NCBI RefSeq assembly: GCF_900698915.1
Contig: NZ_LR217710.1
Span: forward strand, 369,818-433,817
Direction: 5' to 3'
Source of the DNA: Buchnera aphidicola (Cinara curvipes)
GTDB taxonomy: Bacteria > Pseudomonadota > Gammaproteobacteria > Enterobacterales > Enterobacteriaceae
Length of the DNA: 64,000 bases
The position numbers were made by a program, and so were the translations under genes. Shown here piece after piece: positions 11,145 through 22,042 of this stretch; position 1 is the first letter of the stretch, and each line of letters opens with the position of its first letter. The notes beneath the pieces are model-generated. The model was not told the DNA's origin. It made no database searches and saw only the letters and a list, made by a program, of their open reading frames with translations.

Positions 11145-11516
11145 TTATAAAACCTCTGGTGCCAAAGAAATAATTTTCATAAATGATTCTGTTCTTAATT
11201 CTCGTGTTACAGGACCAAATATACGTGTACCAATAGGTTGTCCTGTAGTATCATTTAAAATAACACATGCATTACTATCAAAACAAATCATAGATCCATC
11301 TAATCTACGAATTCCTTTTTTAGTACGCACAATAACTGCTTTCATAACATCACCTTTCTTTACTTTACTACGAGGAATTGCTTCTTTAATAGCTACTTTT
11401 ATTATATCACCAATACGAGCATAACGTCGTCGTGAACCACCTAAAACTTTTATACACATAACTAAACGAGCACCAGAATTATCAGCAACATGTAAAATTG
11501 TTTGTACTTGTATCAT
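11145..11516 (-). CDS. rplN: 50S ribosomal protein L14
   Basis: [22 protein letters not shown] and the C-terminal [21 protein letters not shown] identify L14 (123 residues). L14 makes an intersubunit contact and is the binding site for RsfS. It is the first gene of the spc operon; the upstream 145-bp gap holds the S10-operon hairpin and probably the spc promoter. Confidence 0.98.
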   Translation of the reverse strand: MIQVQTILHVADNSGARLVMCIKVLGGSRRRYARIGDIIKVAIKEAIPRSKVKKGDVMKAVIVRTKKGIRRLDGSMICFDSNACVILNDTTGQPIGTRIFGPVTRELRTESFMKIISLAPEVL

Positions 11517-11596
11517 ATTATATAATCCTTAAATTTTAAATTTATTTAATAATATTTTTAAAAAATATAATAATATTAATTATTAATAAATTAATA

Positions 11597-11638
11597 GAAG
11601 ACATGAAACTTAACCATAAATGCAATTATCATGCCTTC
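11597..11638 (-). terminator. Hairpin at the S10/spc operon junction
   Basis: On the minus strand just after rpsQ, GAAGGCATGA pairs with TCATGTCTTC (one G-T pair) across a 22-nt loop. It sits exactly where the S10 operon ends and the spc operon begins. No strong U-tract follows, so it could be a weak terminator or an RNA processing/stability structure. Confidence 0.6.
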
Positions 11639-11661
11639 CGGTTATAAAAAATAAAAAATTT

Positions 11662-11916
11662 TTAAATTATAGATTTTTCCAATATTTTTAATAAAATCCA
11701 AGATTTTGTTTTAGATATTGGTCGATATTCACAAATTTCAACTAAATCACCAATATTACAAATATTTTTCTCATCATGTACACATAATTTTGTTCTTTTT
11801 TTTATAAATTTTCTATAAATAGAATGTTTAATTCTACGAATAACAACAACAATAATAGATTTTTGCATTTTATTACTAATTACACGACCTTGTAAAATAT
11901 TTTTTTTCTGATTCAT
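11662..11916 (-). CDS. rpsQ: 30S ribosomal protein S17
   Basis: The 84-residue OB-fold protein has [18 protein letters not shown], the [16 protein letters not shown] region and [12 protein letters not shown], all typical of S17. It is the last S10-operon gene. Its ATG overlaps the rpmC stop by about 4 bp. Confidence 0.97.
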   Translation of the reverse strand: MNQKKNILQGRVISNKMQKSIIVVVIRRIKHSIYRKFIKKRTKLCVHDEKNICNIGDLVEICEYRPISKTKSWILLKILEKSII

Positions 11917-12110
11917 GATATATTATTTATCCGATCTGTTAATAAAGTTTTAATACGTGCAATATCTTTTCTGACTTTTCGTATCAAATGTGTCTTTTTT
12001 AACTTTCCTGAAGATAATTGCAATCGCATATTAAATTGTTCTTTTAATAATTCAAGTAATTTCTCTTCTAAATCTTTCTGTAAAATATTTTTTTGTATTA
12101 TCATATTCAT
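11913..12110 (-). CDS. rpmC: 50S ribosomal protein L29
   Basis: A 65-residue two-helix protein with [41 protein letters not shown] sequence matches L29, which lies at the polypeptide exit and contacts trigger factor and SRP. It is tightly packed between rplP and rpsQ and overlaps rpsQ. Confidence 0.95.
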   Translation of the reverse strand: MNMIIQKNILQKDLEEKLLELLKEQFNMRLQLSSGKLKKTHLIRKVRKDIARIKTLLTDRINNIS

Positions 12111-12112
12111 AG

Positions 12113-12523
12113 TTACATTACCGTTTTAGATACAAAAATAGTTTTAATAGGTAATTTTGATGAAGCTAGTTTAAATGCATAACGAGATTCTTGTTCTGAA
12201 ATACCATTAACTTCATATAATATTTTTCCGGGTTGTACTAAAGCAACCCAATATTCTACATTACCCTTACCTTTTCCCATACGAACTTCTAAAGGTTTTT
12301 GTGTAATAGGTTTATCTGGAAAAATACGAATCCACATTTTTCCTTGACGTTTTACAGAACGTGTAATAGTCCTACGAGCAGATTCAATTTGCCTAGAAGT
12401 TAATCTTCCTCGAGTAAGAGCTTTTAAACCATATGTGCCAAAACTTATTTTATTATCAATAGATAAACCTCTATTTTTTCCTTTATGCATTTTTCGAAAT
12501 TTTGTACGTTTTGGTTGCAACAT
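12113..12523 (-). CDS. rplP: 50S ribosomal protein L16
   Basis: The 136-residue L16 starts [19 protein letters not shown] and contains [23 protein letters not shown], the conserved loop near the A-site tRNA and peptidyl transferase centre. Length is the same as in E. coli. Confidence 0.98.
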   Translation of the reverse strand: MLQPKRTKFRKMHKGKNRGLSIDNKISFGTYGLKALTRGRLTSRQIESARRTITRSVKRQGKMWIRIFPDKPITQKPLEVRMGKGKGNVEYWVALVQPGKILYEVNGISEQESRYAFKLASSKLPIKTIFVSKTVM

Positions 12524-12540
12524 ATATAAATCTCCGTAAT

Positions 12541-13245
12541 TTATCTTCGACTTCTTCGAGAATTTTTTTTCACTGAACTAAATTTCTTTTTATCTTTTTT
12601 TTGAGCAAAAACCATTCCATCTAATATTTCACCTTTAAAAATCCATACTTTTACTCCAATTATTCCATATGTAGTATGCGCTTCTGAAGTATTATATTCA
12701 ATGTCTGCTCTTAATGTATGTAAGGGGACTCTTCCTTCTCTATACCATTCTCTACGAGCAATTTCCACCCCTCCTAAGCGTCCACTTACTTCTACTTTAA
12801 TACCTTTTGCTCCTTGACGAATAGCATTTTGAACTGATCGTTTCATAGCTCTTCTGAACATAATTCTTCTTTCTAACTGAGATGCAATGTTATCTGCTAC
12901 TAATTTTGCATCTAATTCTGGTTTACGAATTTCAGAAATATTTATTTGTGCTGGCACATTAGTTAACTTAGAAATTTCTATACGTAATTTTTCAACATCT
13001 TCTCCTTTTTTTCCAATTACAATACCAGGTCTTGCTGTATATATAGTTAATTTAATACTTTTTGAAAGACGTTCAATAACAATTTTAGATATTGAGGCTT
13101 TTATTAATTTTTTCATTATAAAACTACGAACTTTAAAATCATTATCTATATAATTTGAAAATTCTTTTTTACCAGCAAACCAAAAAGAATTCCATGATTT
13201 AATAACACCTAATCGCATTCCATTAGGATGTACTTTTTGACCCAT
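12541..13245 (-). CDS. rpsC: 30S ribosomal protein S3
   Basis: [14 protein letters not shown], the KH-domain motif [13 protein letters not shown] and the C-terminal [16 protein letters not shown] identify S3 (234 residues). S3 forms part of the mRNA entry tunnel helicase. It abuts rplV, sharing one base at the stop/start. Confidence 0.98.
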   Translation of the reverse strand: MGQKVHPNGMRLGVIKSWNSFWFAGKKEFSNYIDNDFKVRSFIMKKLIKASISKIVIERLSKSIKLTIYTARPGIVIGKKGEDVEKLRIEISKLTNVPAQINISEIRKPELDAKLVADNIASQLERRIMFRRAMKRSVQNAIRQGAKGIKVEVSGRLGGVEIARREWYREGRVPLHTLRADIEYNTSEAHTTYGIIGVKVWIFKGEILDGMVFAQKKDKKKFSSVKKNSRRSRR

Positions 13246-13595
13246 TAGTTCCCCTCCGAATAAATAGCATCAGATAAAATAATTGTAAGATGACTTGTTC
13301 TTTTTAAAATTCTATCAGCTCTACCTTTTGCTCTTGGCATCATACGTTTCATACTACTACCACTATTAACAAAAATTTTTGAAATAATTAATATTTTTGT
13401 ATCACAATTATAATTATGTTCAGCATTCGATAAAGCTGAATTTAATAATTTTTTAACTAAAATAGCTGATTTTTTATTTAAATTTGATAAAATTTGTAAT
13501 GATAATAGTGCATTTTTGCCACGAATAATATTTGTAATTAAACGTATTTTTTGAGCTGAAGAACGAATTTGGTTATATTTAGCTAATATATTCAT
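13245..13595 (-). CDS. rplV: 50S ribosomal protein L22
   Basis: The 116-residue L22 has the [21 protein letters not shown] opening and the extended beta-hairpin region [21 protein letters not shown] that lines the exit tunnel. It is somewhat more diverged than neighbouring ribosomal proteins but complete. Confidence 0.97.
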   Translation of the reverse strand: MNILAKYNQIRSSAQKIRLITNIIRGKNALLSLQILSNLNKKSAILVKKLLNSALSNAEHNYNCDTKILIISKIFVNSGSSMKRMMPRAKGRADRILKRTSHLTIILSDAIYSEGN

Positions 13596-13617
13596 ATTAT
13601 TTTCTTTTTAGTTTTAT

Positions 13618-13899
13618 TTAAGTAGTGTTTTTAATTTTTTTATCTGCAGTATGCCCTCTATAAGTTCTTGTAATAGAAAATTCTCCTAATTTATGACCAA
13701 CCATTTCTTCAGTAATAAATACTGGAATGTGTTTACGACCATTATGTACTAATATTGTTAAACCAATCATATTAGGAAAAATTGTAGAACGTCTAGACCA
13801 TGTACGAACTGCTTTTTTTTTTTCTTCTTGTAATGAATTTTGAATCTTTTTTAATAAATGTACATCAATAAAAGGACCTTTTTTAAGAGATCGAGGCAT
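13618..13899 (-). CDS. rpsS: 30S ribosomal protein S19
   Basis: The real start is the ATG at 13899 ([16 protein letters not shown]), preceded on the minus strand by GGGGAAAAG. The frame stays open 14 codons further upstream, but that part is not conserved. The core [24 protein letters not shown] is intact. S19 sits in the small-subunit head near S13. Confidence 0.96.
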   Translation of the reverse strand: MPRSLKKGPFIDVHLLKKIQNSLQEEKKKAVRTWSRRSTIFPNMIGLTILVHNGRKHIPVFITEEMVGHKLGEFSITRTYRGHTADKKIKNTT

Positions 13900-13918
13900 A
13901 TACTTTTCCCCTATATAG

Positions 13919-14740
13919 TTATTTATTTCTATGGCGTACAATAAATTTTTCAGTTCTTTTATTTCTTCTAGTTTTTTTACCTTTTGTTTTCATTCCCCAA
14001 GGACTAACTGGATGTTTACCAAAATTTCTACCTTCACCACCTCCATGAGGATGATCTACCGGGTTCATTGCAGTACCACGTACTGTAGGTCTAATACCAT
14101 ATCGACGAGAGGCACCAGCTTTTCCTAAGATACGTAACATATGTTCTGCATTACCTACTTCTCCTATAGTTGCACGACATTCCGTATGAATTTTTCTTAA
14201 TTCTCCAGAACGTAATCGTATAACTGCATACTTATTTTCTTTAGAAATTAACTGAGCATAATTTCCAGCAGATCGAGCAATTTGACCCCCTTTACCAGAT
14301 TTCATTTCAATATTATGTATAATAGTACCAATAGGAATATTTTTTAAGGGTAAAGTATTTCCTATTTTAATCGGTACTAAATTTCCAGATTCAACAATAT
14401 CACCAACTTGAATACCTTTAGGTTCTAAAATATAACTTCTACTACCATCTTTATATAATATTAAAATAATATTCGATGATCTATTAGGATCATATTCAAT
14501 TCTTTTAACTATACCTTTAATATTATCTTTATACCTTTTAAAATCAATACAACGATATAATTGTTTATGCCCACCACCAATATGACGTGTTGTAATACGA
14601 CCGTAATTATTTCTTCCGCCCGTTTTAATCTTTTTCTGTAATAAAGGTGCATATGGTCGACCTTTATATAAATTAGAATGCACTACCTTTATTACATGAC
14701 GTCTACCAGGAGATGTTGGTTTACATTTTATAATTGCCAC
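13919..14740 (-). CDS. rplB: 50S ribosomal protein L2
   Basis: The 273-residue protein has the OB and SH3-like domains of L2 and the C-terminal signature [20 protein letters not shown], including the conserved His needed for peptidyl transferase activity. It lies between rplW and rpsS in the S10 operon. Confidence 0.98.
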   Translation of the reverse strand: MAIIKCKPTSPGRRHVIKVVHSNLYKGRPYAPLLQKKIKTGGRNNYGRITTRHIGGGHKQLYRCIDFKRYKDNIKGIVKRIEYDPNRSSNIILILYKDGSRSYILEPKGIQVGDIVESGNLVPIKIGNTLPLKNIPIGTIIHNIEMKSGKGGQIARSAGNYAQLISKENKYAVIRLRSGELRKIHTECRATIGEVGNAEHMLRILGKAGASRRYGIRPTVRGTAMNPVDHPHGGGEGRNFGKHPVSPWGMKTKGKKTRRNKRTEKFIVRHRNK

Positions 14741-14758
14741 ATAACCTCCTTTTCATCA

Positions 14759-15064
14759 TTATTGTGTTGAATGACCTAAAAATTCTAAATTTTGACCAGA
14801 TTGTAAAATCACATATGCTTTCTTCCAATCATTACGTTTACATAATTTATTTTTCTGACGTTTTCTTTTTCCTTTTACTATTAAAGTATTAATTTTATAT
14901 ACTCGGACTTGAAAAAATTTTTCAACAGCTGATTTAATTTCAAATTTAGTAGAATTTTTTAATACTTTTAATACTACTGTATTATTCTTTTTCATATTAT
15001 CTGATGTTTTTTCAGAAATATGAGGTGATAAAAGTACTTTTAATAATTTTTCTGTATAAATCAT
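14759..15064 (-). CDS. rplW: 50S ribosomal protein L23
   Basis: The 101-residue L23 matches the family across its length ([46 protein letters not shown]). L23 docks trigger factor and SRP at the exit site. Its start overlaps the rplD stop by 4 bp. Confidence 0.97.
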   Translation of the reverse strand: MIYTEKLLKVLLSPHISEKTSDNMKKNNTVVLKVLKNSTKFEIKSAVEKFFQVRVYKINTLIVKGKRKRQKNKLCKRNDWKKAYVILQSGQNLEFLGHSTQ

Positions 15065-15666
15065 TGCAACATAACCTCAATTTTTTTAATCGCTGAAAAA
15101 GTAATTAATATATTTTCATATGATATTAAACTAATGGGATTAATCGATTTTACATCCAAAACACATATAGAATATAAATTTCTAGATGCAAATAATAAAT
15201 TTTTATTTATATCATCAGTAATAATTAAAGCTCGAATAAAATTCATTAATTTTAATTTTTTCAATAATATTTTTGTTTTTGGAGATTCAATTAAAAAATC
15301 TTTAAATAAAAATAAACGATTTTGTCGAATCAATTCTGAAAAAATACTTTTTATAGCACCTTTATACATTTTTTTATTTACTTTTAAAAAATATTTTTTA
15401 GGTTTAGCTGCAAAAGTAACTCCTCCTGATCTCCAAATAGGACTTCTTAAAGATCCTGAACGAGCTCTACCTGTACCTTTTTGTCTCCAGGGTTTTTTAC
15501 CTGAACCTGATACTTCTGATCTACTTTTCTGAGCTTTACTCCCTTGTCTTTTACGAGCCAAGTATGTAACTACAATTTGATGAATAAGAGGCTCATTAAA
15601 AGAAACGTTAAAAATACGTTCGGATAAACAACATGATTCATCTGTACCTTGAAACATTAATTCCAT
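15061..15666 (-). CDS. rplD: 50S ribosomal protein L4
   Basis: L4 (201 residues) is recognised from the internal extended loop [20 protein letters not shown], which reaches the exit tunnel, and a C-terminal globular region. In E. coli L4 also represses the S10 operon through the leader RNA and RNase E. The 250-bp region upstream of rpsJ shows no obvious match to that leader, so this feedback is probably reduced (inference). Confidence 0.97.
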   Translation of the reverse strand: MELMFQGTDESCCLSERIFNVSFNEPLIHQIVVTYLARKRQGSKAQKSRSEVSGSGKKPWRQKGTGRARSGSLRSPIWRSGGVTFAAKPKKYFLKVNKKMYKGAIKSIFSELIRQNRLFLFKDFLIESPKTKILLKKLKLMNFIRALIITDDINKNLLFASRNLYSICVLDVKSINPISLISYENILITFSAIKKIEVMLQ

Positions 15667-15686
15667 ATTTTTTTACCCCCCTTCCT

Positions 15687-16319
15687 TTATTTATTCTTAA
15701 TTGCTGGTTTAATTAATACATTACTTCCAATACAACCAGGAATAGATCCTTTAATAAATATTATTTTTTTTAGGTCATCTATTTTTATAATACATAAATT
15801 TTGCATTGTAGTACGTTTATTACCTAAATGACCTGACATTTTTTTACCTTTAAAGACATGACCTGGAGTTTGATTTTGACCAATAGAACCGGGAACACGA
15901 TGAGATAAAGAATTTCCATGAGTAGCATCTTGCATACTAAAATTCCAACGTTTTACTGTACCAGAAAAACCCTTACCTTTAGAAATACCTGTTACATCTA
16001 CTTTTTTTATACCATTAAATAAATTTATAGTTATTTTTTGACCACATTTAAATTTTGATGAATCATTACATCTAAATTCCCATAACCCTCTACCAATAGG
16101 TACTTTATATTTCATGTAGTGACCTAATTCAGGTTTTAAAATACTATTTTTTTTTTTAATACCTGTAGTTAATTGAATAGATTCATATTTATCATTATTC
16201 AATGATTTAATTTGTACAATAGTATTATCAAGAACTTCAATTAATGTTACAGGAATAGACGCACCATCATTCATAAAAATACGTGTTATTCCTAATTTTT
16301 TACCAACTAGACCTATCAT
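15687..16319 (-). CDS. rplC: 50S ribosomal protein L3
   Basis: The 210-residue L3 starts [15 protein letters not shown] and contains the [27 protein letters not shown] region, which reaches the peptidyl transferase centre and includes the Gln that PrmB methylates in enterobacteria. It is an early-assembly protein of 23S rRNA. Confidence 0.98.
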   Translation of the reverse strand: MIGLVGKKLGITRIFMNDGASIPVTLIEVLDNTIVQIKSLNNDKYESIQLTTGIKKKNSILKPELGHYMKYKVPIGRGLWEFRCNDSSKFKCGQKITINLFNGIKKVDVTGISKGKGFSGTVKRWNFSMQDATHGNSLSHRVPGSIGQNQTPGHVFKGKKMSGHLGNKRTTMQNLCIIKIDDLKKIIFIKGSIPGCIGSNVLIKPAIKNK

Positions 16320-16369
16320 TACTATTTGCCTTTCTTAATTGAAAATTAATTTTATATAATATTTTTATG

Positions 16370-16681
16370 TTAATCTAAACTAATTTGTACATCAACTCCT
16401 GCAGCAAGATCTAAACGCATCAATGCATCAACAGTTTTTTCTGTAGGTTGTATAATGTCAATTAATCTTTTATGAGTTCTAATTTCATATTGATCACGAG
16501 CATCTTTATTTACATGAGGTGAAACTAAAATGGTAAATCTCTCTTTTCGAGTAGGTAAAGGAATTGGTCCCAATACTTTAGCTCCAGTACGTTTTGCTGT
16601 ATCTACAATTTCTGCTGTAGATTGATCAATTAAACGATAATCAAAAGCTTTTAAACGAATACGAATTCTCTGACCGGGCAT
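16370..16681 (-). CDS. rpsJ: 30S ribosomal protein S10
   Basis: S10 (103 residues from the ATG at 16681, the same size as in E. coli) contains [15 protein letters not shown] and the long loop region [27 protein letters not shown] two codons upstream is also in frame. AAGGAG lies close to both, so the start is not fully certain. First gene of the S10 operon. Confidence 0.96.
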   Translation of the reverse strand: MPGQRIRIRLKAFDYRLIDQSTAEIVDTAKRTGAKVLGPIPLPTRKERFTILVSPHVNKDARDQYEIRTHKRLIDIIQPTEKTVDALMRLDLAAGVDVQISLD

Positions 16682-16836
16682 AAACACAGAACTCCTTATT
16701 TAAGTAAATTCTATTTTATCAATTTAATTTAATTAATAAAATTATTCAAATAATAATTTATTTTTCAAAAAAAACAACAGATTAAATATTTTTATGTAAC
16801 AATTTTATAAATAATTATTACTTTTCACTAAAACAA

Positions 16837-16867
16837 ATACTACATAATATTTATATATATATGTCAA
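16837..16867 (-). promoter_or_regulatory. Candidate S10-operon promoter overlapping the tuf hairpin
   Basis: On the minus strand the hairpin arm supplies TTGACA (16867-16862), followed 19 nt later by TAGTAT (16842-16837). The distance and orientation suit transcription of rpsJ. The spacing is slightly long and the region is AT-rich, so this is a tentative sequence-only call. Confidence 0.35.
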
Positions 16868-16894
16868 GAAAAGAGAAATACTCTATTCTTGACA
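16862..16894 (-). terminator. Hairpin downstream of tuf (end of str operon)
   Basis: TGTCAAGAA (16862-16870) and TTCTTGACA (16886-16894) form a perfect 9-bp stem, with an inner AGAG/CTCT helix. It lies about 40 nt past the tuf stop, between the str and S10 operons. There is no U-tract, so termination may be inefficient. Confidence 0.6.
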
Positions 16895-16935
16895 AAATGT
16901 CAAAATATTGATATATAATAAAATTTATATTAATA

Positions 16936-18120
16936 TTATGCAATTACTTTTGCAACTACACCAGCTCCGACTGTTCTACCGCCTTCTCGAATCGCAAAAC
17001 GTAATCCTTCAGCCATAGCAATAGGATGTATTAATGTTACTATCATTTTTATATTATCTCCAGGCATAACCATTTCAACATTATCAGGAAGCTCAATAGA
17101 ACCGGTAACATCAGTTGTTCTAAAGTAGAACTGAGGGCGATAACCTTTAAAAAAAGGAGTATGTCTTCCACCTTCTTCTTTTGATAAAACATAAACTTCA
17201 GATTCAAATTTCAAATGAGGATGAATAGTTCCCGGTTTAGATAAAACCTGACCACGTTCAATATCATCCCGTTTTGTTCCCCGTAATAAAACACCAACAT
17301 TTTCTCCTGCACGACCTTCATCTAACAACTTACGAAACATTTCAACACCAGTACATATCGTTTTAGTAGTAGGTTTAATTCCAACAATTTCAATTTCTTC
17401 ACCAACTTTAATAATACCACGCTCAATACGACCAGTTACAACTGTACCGCGACCAGAAATAGAAAAAACATCTTCTATTGGCAATAAAAATGGTTCATCA
17501 ATAGCTCTAACTGGTATAGGAATATATTTATCTAAATAATTTGCTAACTCAATAATTTTATCTTCCCAAACTTTATCTCCTTCCAGCGCTTTTAAAGCTG
17601 ATCCGCGTATAATAGGAATGTCGTCTCCTGGAAAATCATACTGTGTTAATAAATCACGCACTTCCATTTCAACTAATTCTAATAGTTCTTCATCATCAAC
17701 CATGTCACATTTATTTAAAAAAACAATAATATGTGGAACTCCTACCTGTCTTCCCAATAAAATATGTTCTCTGGTTTGAGGCATAGGACCATCAGTAGCT
17801 GCTACTACTAAAATCGCTCCGTCCATTTGAGCTGCACCAGTAATCATATTTTTTATATAATCAGCATGTCCAGGACAATCAACATGAGCATAATGACGAA
17901 CTTCTGTATCATATTCAACATGTGAAGTATTAATTGTAATACCTCTAGCTTTTTCTTCTGGAGCATTATCAATTTGTTCAAAAGCACAAGCCTTACCACC
18001 AAATCTTTTTGATAAAACAGTAGTTATAGCTGCTGTTAAAGTAGTTTTCCCGTGATCTACATGACCAATAGTTCCAACATTAATATGAGGTTTAGAACGA
18101 TTAAACTTTTCTTTTGACAT
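16936..18120 (-). CDS. tuf: Elongation factor Tu
   Basis: The 394-residue EF-Tu delivers aminoacyl-tRNA to the ribosome. G-motifs are intact: GHVDHGKT, the switch region [23 protein letters not shown] and the SAL motif. Domains 2 and 3 are complete with the usual C-terminal [11 protein letters not shown]. It is less AT-biased than its neighbours, consistent with very high expression. It is the last gene of the rpsL-rpsG-fusA-tuf (str) operon. Confidence 0.99.
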   Translation of the reverse strand: MSKEKFNRSKPHINVGTIGHVDHGKTTLTAAITTVLSKRFGGKACAFEQIDNAPEEKARGITINTSHVEYDTEVRHYAHVDCPGHADYIKNMITGAAQMDGAILVVAATDGPMPQTREHILLGRQVGVPHIIVFLNKCDMVDDEELLELVEMEVRDLLTQYDFPGDDIPIIRGSALKALEGDKVWEDKIIELANYLDKYIPIPVRAIDEPFLLPIEDVFSISGRGTVVTGRIERGIIKVGEEIEIVGIKPTTKTICTGVEMFRKLLDEGRAGENVGVLLRGTKRDDIERGQVLSKPGTIHPHLKFESEVYVLSKEEGGRHTPFFKGYRPQFYFRTTDVTGSIELPDNVEMVMPGDNIKMIVTLIHPIAMAEGLRFAIREGGRTVGAGVVAKVIA

Positions 18121-18180
18121 TATTTTTTCCTTTATTAATAAACTTATTTTTTAAAAATAAAAAATATATAAAAAATATTA

Positions 18181-20292
18181 TTAATATTTTCTCTTAGAGA
18201 TAATAGTATCACAAATTGAACTAGGAGCTTCTGTATACTTTATAAATTCCATAGAATAAGAAGCTCTTCCTTGAGTTTGAGACCGTAAATCAGTAGCATA
18301 TCCAAACATTTCAGATAAAGGAATATATGCTTTAATATTTTTTCCGCCTATTAAATCATCAACCATACCTTCAATAATTCCTCGACGACGATTAATATCA
18401 CCAATTACATCACCCATATATTCTTCAGGTGTCTCTACCTCAACTTGCATAATAGGTTCCAATAAAATTGGATTTGCTTGTTTAAATGCTGATTTAAATG
18501 CATATGAAGCAGCTAATTTAAAAGCAAGTTCTGAAGAATCAACATCATGATATGATCCATCATGTAATCGTACTCCAATATCAACAACAGGATATCCAGC
18601 TAAAGGACCAGACTTTAATTGTTCCTGAATACCTTTATCAATAGAAGAAATATATTCTCCTGGTATAACCCCCCCTTTAATATCATTAATAAAAGAATAA
18701 CCTGATTCATTTGGTTTCAACGGAAAAATATCAATTACAACATGCCCATACTGTCCTCTACCTCCAGATTGCTTAATATGTTTACCTTCAACATCTATTA
18801 CTTTATTTAAAATCGTTTCACGATAAGCAACTTGCGGTTTACCTATATTAGCATCAACATTAAATTCACGTTTCATTCGATCAACAATAATTTCTAAATG
18901 TAACTCTCCCATACCAGCTATAATTGTTTGATTAGATTCATTATCTGTCCATACTTTAAATGAAGGATCTTCTTTAGCTAATCTATTTAAAGCTAAACCC
19001 ATTTTTTCCTGATCAACTTTAGTTTTAGGTTCAACTGCAATAGAAATAACTGGTTCAGGAAAATCCATTTTTTCTAAAATAATTGGATGATTTACATCAC
19101 ATAATGTATCACCAGTAGTAACATTTTTTAAACCAATTGCAGCAGCAATATCTCCAGCTCTAACTTCTTTTATTTCTTCACGTTTATTCGCATGCATTTG
19201 TACAATTCTACCAAATCTTTCAGTATGTGATTTCACTGAATTTAATACTACATCACCTGATCGAACAACACCCGAATAAACACGAAAAAAAGTTAAGTTT
19301 CCAACAAAAGCATCGGATGCAATTTTAAACGCAAGAGCAGAAAAAGGTTGTTTGTCATTAGAACTTCTAAATAAAACAGTCTTTTTTTTATCTTTTATAA
19401 AATTTTTAATTTCATCAATATCTTTAGGTGAAGGTAAATATTCAATAACAGCATCTAATAAAGCCTGTACACCCTTATTTTTAAATGCAGAACCACAAGT
19501 TATTAAAGTAATTTCATTATTTAATGCTCTTTTTCTTAATCCTTTTTTAATATCTTGTTCATTCAAATCTTCATTTTGTAAATATTTTTCCATTAAATCA
19601 TCATCTGCTTCAGCTGCAATTTCAACTAAATTTACATGCCATTTTTTAGAAATAGATAATAACTCTTTTGGAATTTCATAATATTTAAATGTTATACCTT
19701 GATCTTTTTGAGACCATTTTATTGCTTTCATTTTTACTAAATCAACAATACCTAAAAAATTTTCTTCAGAACCAATAGATAACTGAATTGGAACAGCTAT
19801 AGTGTGTAAACGTGTACGGATTTGATTAACAACTTTAAAAAAATCCGCTCCCATTCTATCCATTTTATTTATAAAAGCAATTCTTGGTACTTTATATTTA
19901 TTTGCCTGTCTCCACACCGTCTCTGATTGAGGTTGAACTCCTCCAACAGCACAGTAAATCATTACTACTCCATCTAATATTCTCATTGATCTTTCGACTT
20001 CAATTGTAAAATCAACATGACCTGGAGTATCAATAATATTAATTCGATGTGATAAAAATTGATTAGCCATTCCTGACCAAAAAGTAGTTGTTGCTGCAGA
20101 AGTTATTGTAATCCCTCTTTCTTGTTCTTGCACCATCCAGTCCATAGTAGCAGCGCCGTCATGAACTTCTCCAATTTTATGATTAACGCCAGTATAAAAC
20201 AATATACGTTCAGTCGTAGTTGTTTTACCTGCATCAATATGTGCACTAATACCAATATTTCGATATTGAGTAACAGGTGTTATACGTACCAT
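18181..20292 (-). CDS. fusA: Elongation factor G
   Basis: EF-G (703 residues, E. coli 704) catalyses ribosomal translocation. Visible motifs are [15 protein letters not shown], the switch [23 protein letters not shown] and NKMDRMGAD. Domains II to V follow, including the domain IV region [10 protein letters not shown] and the C-terminal [22 protein letters not shown]. It lies between rpsG and tuf in the str operon. Confidence 0.99.
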   Translation of the reverse strand: MVRITPVTQYRNIGISAHIDAGKTTTTERILFYTGVNHKIGEVHDGAATMDWMVQEQERGITITSAATTTFWSGMANQFLSHRINIIDTPGHVDFTIEVERSMRILDGVVMIYCAVGGVQPQSETVWRQANKYKVPRIAFINKMDRMGADFFKVVNQIRTRLHTIAVPIQLSIGSEENFLGIVDLVKMKAIKWSQKDQGITFKYYEIPKELLSISKKWHVNLVEIAAEADDDLMEKYLQNEDLNEQDIKKGLRKRALNNEITLITCGSAFKNKGVQALLDAVIEYLPSPKDIDEIKNFIKDKKKTVLFRSSNDKQPFSALAFKIASDAFVGNLTFFRVYSGVVRSGDVVLNSVKSHTERFGRIVQMHANKREEIKEVRAGDIAAAIGLKNVTTGDTLCDVNHPIILEKMDFPEPVISIAVEPKTKVDQEKMGLALNRLAKEDPSFKVWTDNESNQTIIAGMGELHLEIIVDRMKREFNVDANIGKPQVAYRETILNKVIDVEGKHIKQSGGRGQYGHVVIDIFPLKPNESGYSFINDIKGGVIPGEYISSIDKGIQEQLKSGPLAGYPVVDIGVRLHDGSYHDVDSSELAFKLAASYAFKSAFKQANPILLEPIMQVEVETPEEYMGDVIGDINRRRGIIEGMVDDLIGGKNIKAYIPLSEMFGYATDLRSQTQGRASYSMEFIKYTEAPSSICDTIISKRKY

Positions 20293-20373
20293 AAAAATCC
20301 TCTTATTAATATAAGATCCGTAATAAAATAATTTTATATATTTATATATATAAAAATATTTTTATAAATAAAA

Positions 20374-20844
20374 TTACCAACGATAATGTGCAAATGCTTT
20401 ATTTGCATCAGCCATTTTATGAACCTCTTCACGTTTACGTACAGCTGAACCTTTATTTTCTATAGCATCTGCTAATTCATTAGTTAAACGTATTGACATA
20501 GACTTATCAGTACGTTTACGAGCAGCTTCTACAATCCACCTCATTGCTAAAGCATTTCTTCTGACTGGACGAACTTCTACTGGAACCTGATAAGTAGATC
20601 CTCCAACACGACGTGATTTTACTTCTACAAGCGGTTTTACATTATCTAATGCTGATGTAAAAACATCTAATTCTTTTTTTTTCATTTTTTTGGATAAATT
20701 TGATAAGGCTGAATAAACAATATTTTCAGCAATAGACTTTTTACCATCAATCATTAATATATTAATAAATTTAGCTAATAAATCTGAAGAAAATTTAGGA
20801 TCTGGTAAAATTTTACGCTGTCCTATTATGTGACGACGAGGCAT
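20374..20844 (-). CDS. rpsG: 30S ribosomal protein S7
   Basis: S7 (156 residues) has the core [20 protein letters not shown] and [13 protein letters not shown]. It is a primary 16S binder in the head and, in E. coli, the str operon autoregulator acting between rpsL and rpsG. That intergenic space is only 21 bp here, so the E. coli-type control site is unlikely to be retained (inference). Confidence 0.98.
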   Translation of the reverse strand: MPRRHIIGQRKILPDPKFSSDLLAKFINILMIDGKKSIAENIVYSALSNLSKKMKKKELDVFTSALDNVKPLVEVKSRRVGGSTYQVPVEVRPVRRNALAMRWIVEAARKRTDKSMSIRLTNELADAIENKGSAVRKREEVHKMADANKAFAHYRW

Positions 20845-20865
20845 ATATACACTCCTTTAAAATAT

Positions 20866-21240
20866 CTATGTTTTTAATTTTTTAACACCATATTTAGATC
20901 GACCTTTTTTTCGATCCTTAACACCTGAACAATCTAAAGAACCTCTAACTACATGATATCGTACACCAGGTAAATCTTTTACCCTTCCTCCGCGTATTAA
21001 AATAACTGAGTGTTCCTGTAAATTATGACCTTCTCCTCCAATATAAGCTGTTACTTCATAACCATTAGTTAATCGAACACGACAAACTTTTCTTAATGCA
21101 GAATTTGGTTTTTTAGGTGTGGTAGTATATACTCTGGTACAGACTCCTCTTTTTTGAGGACAGCCAGATAAAGCAGGAACATTACTTTTTACTAATTTTC
21201 GTACTCTAGGAGTACGTACTAATTGATTAATGGTAGACAT
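20866..21240 (-). CDS. rpsL: 30S ribosomal protein S12
   Basis: The 124-residue S12 contains [21 protein letters not shown] and the decoding-centre loop [11 protein letters not shown] and GVRYHVVRG. The positions linked to streptomycin sensitivity (PKKPNSA and [10 protein letters not shown]) look wild type. It is the first gene of the str operon, downstream of tusB. Confidence 0.98.
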   Translation of the reverse strand: MSTINQLVRTPRVRKLVKSNVPALSGCPQKRGVCTRVYTTTPKKPNSALRKVCRVRLTNGYEVTAYIGGEGHNLQEHSVILIRGGRVKDLPGVRYHVVRGSLDCSGVKDRKKGRSKYGVKKLKT

Positions 21241-21358
21241 ATATTCTCCTAAATACTCTATTTTTAATATTAAAATTATTAAAAATATTATACCGAATAA
21301 AGTAGTAATAATAAAAATTACTCAATATAAATTATATTAATTTTAACTTTTAAAATAA

Positions 21359-21649
21359 TTACCAAGTCATATTTCTGTTATGACTTAATGTTAATAATAC
21401 AAAACTATAATAGTTAGTCATAATTAAATTATTTTTTTTAGCTAATTTTAATAAACCTCTAGCAGATAAATCATCTTCTAAAAAATAAATTAAATTAAAA
21501 TTTTTATAAAATTTTTCTAAAAAAATATTATTTATAACTCCTAATATCACACCATCCTGAAGACAAATTAAATCATCATATTCAGAACTAAATGAAAACA
21601 AAGATGATATAGATATATCATACGGAGAATTTAATAAAATATGTAACAT
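21359..21649 (-). CDS. tusB: Sulphur-relay protein TusB
   Basis: TusB is part of the TusBCD complex that relays sulphur from TusA to TusE and MnmA for 2-thiouridine at tRNA wobble position 34. The conserved start is the ATG at 21649 (MLHILLNSP). The frame is open to a TTG further upstream, but that part overlaps tusC. The 96-residue product matches the E. coli length (95) and has the conserved LLxLQDGV-like segment (LICLQDGVILGV), the LxDDLxARGL region and a terminal M-T-W. Confidence 0.9.
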   Translation of the reverse strand: MLHILLNSPYDISISSLFSFSSEYDDLICLQDGVILGVINNIFLEKFYKNFNLIYFLEDDLSARGLLKLAKKNNLIMTNYYSFVLLTLSHNRNMTW

Positions 21650-21662
21650 AAATTTTTTATTA

Positions 21663-22021
21663 TCACCACTTAAAAATAAAATCAAATTTATTAATTTTTT
21701 TTTGAATACAAAAACTATTTAAAAATTTTACCGGTAATAAAAATTTATCATTATCTTTTAATCCTCTCTGATAAGCAGAATCTTTACAAAAAAAAAATCT
21801 TTTATATCATATAATGATAGAATCTTAAAAGAAAGAGAATAATTATGTAATTTAATTAAACTTGGTTTTTGATATTTCATTAATTGAAATACACCATCAT
21901 CAATAAAAAACAAAGAAATTTTATTACTAAATAAGGAAAAAGATAAAATAAAATCTAATCCTTCTCTACCTATACTATTTCCATATGGAGCTTTAGAAAA
22001 AACAAAAGCAATAGATTTCAT
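21663..22021 (-). CDS. tusC: Sulphur-relay protein TusC, frameshifted at an A10/T10 run
   Basis: TusC pairs with TusB and TusD in the sulphur relay for wobble-uridine thiolation. The literal frame from ATG 22021 stops at 21758 after 87 residues, ending in unrelated residues. The break is at a homopolymer (plus-strand A10, 21788-21797; T10 in the gene). With one more base the frame reads YDIKDFFFCKDSAYQRGL and continues to a TGA at 21663-21665. That gives 119 residues, the E. coli TusC length, with ERGL-like and C-terminal YDVILRF-like segments aligned. The N-terminal half (AFVFSKAPYG, GREGLD, FFIDDGVFQL) is well conserved. It may be rescued by transcriptional slippage, be a fresh inactivation, or be a read error. 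Confidence 0.88.
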
Positions 22022-22042
22022 TAGGTTGAACTTTATTTAAAA

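Noticed and set aside
15134-15532. 132-codon plus-strand frame inside rplD
   Set aside because: It mirrors the rplD frame on the other strand; L4 motifs explain the region.
19352-19681. 109-codon plus-strand frame inside fusA
   Set aside because: Antisense of conserved EF-G sequence; no ribosome-binding site and no recognisable product.
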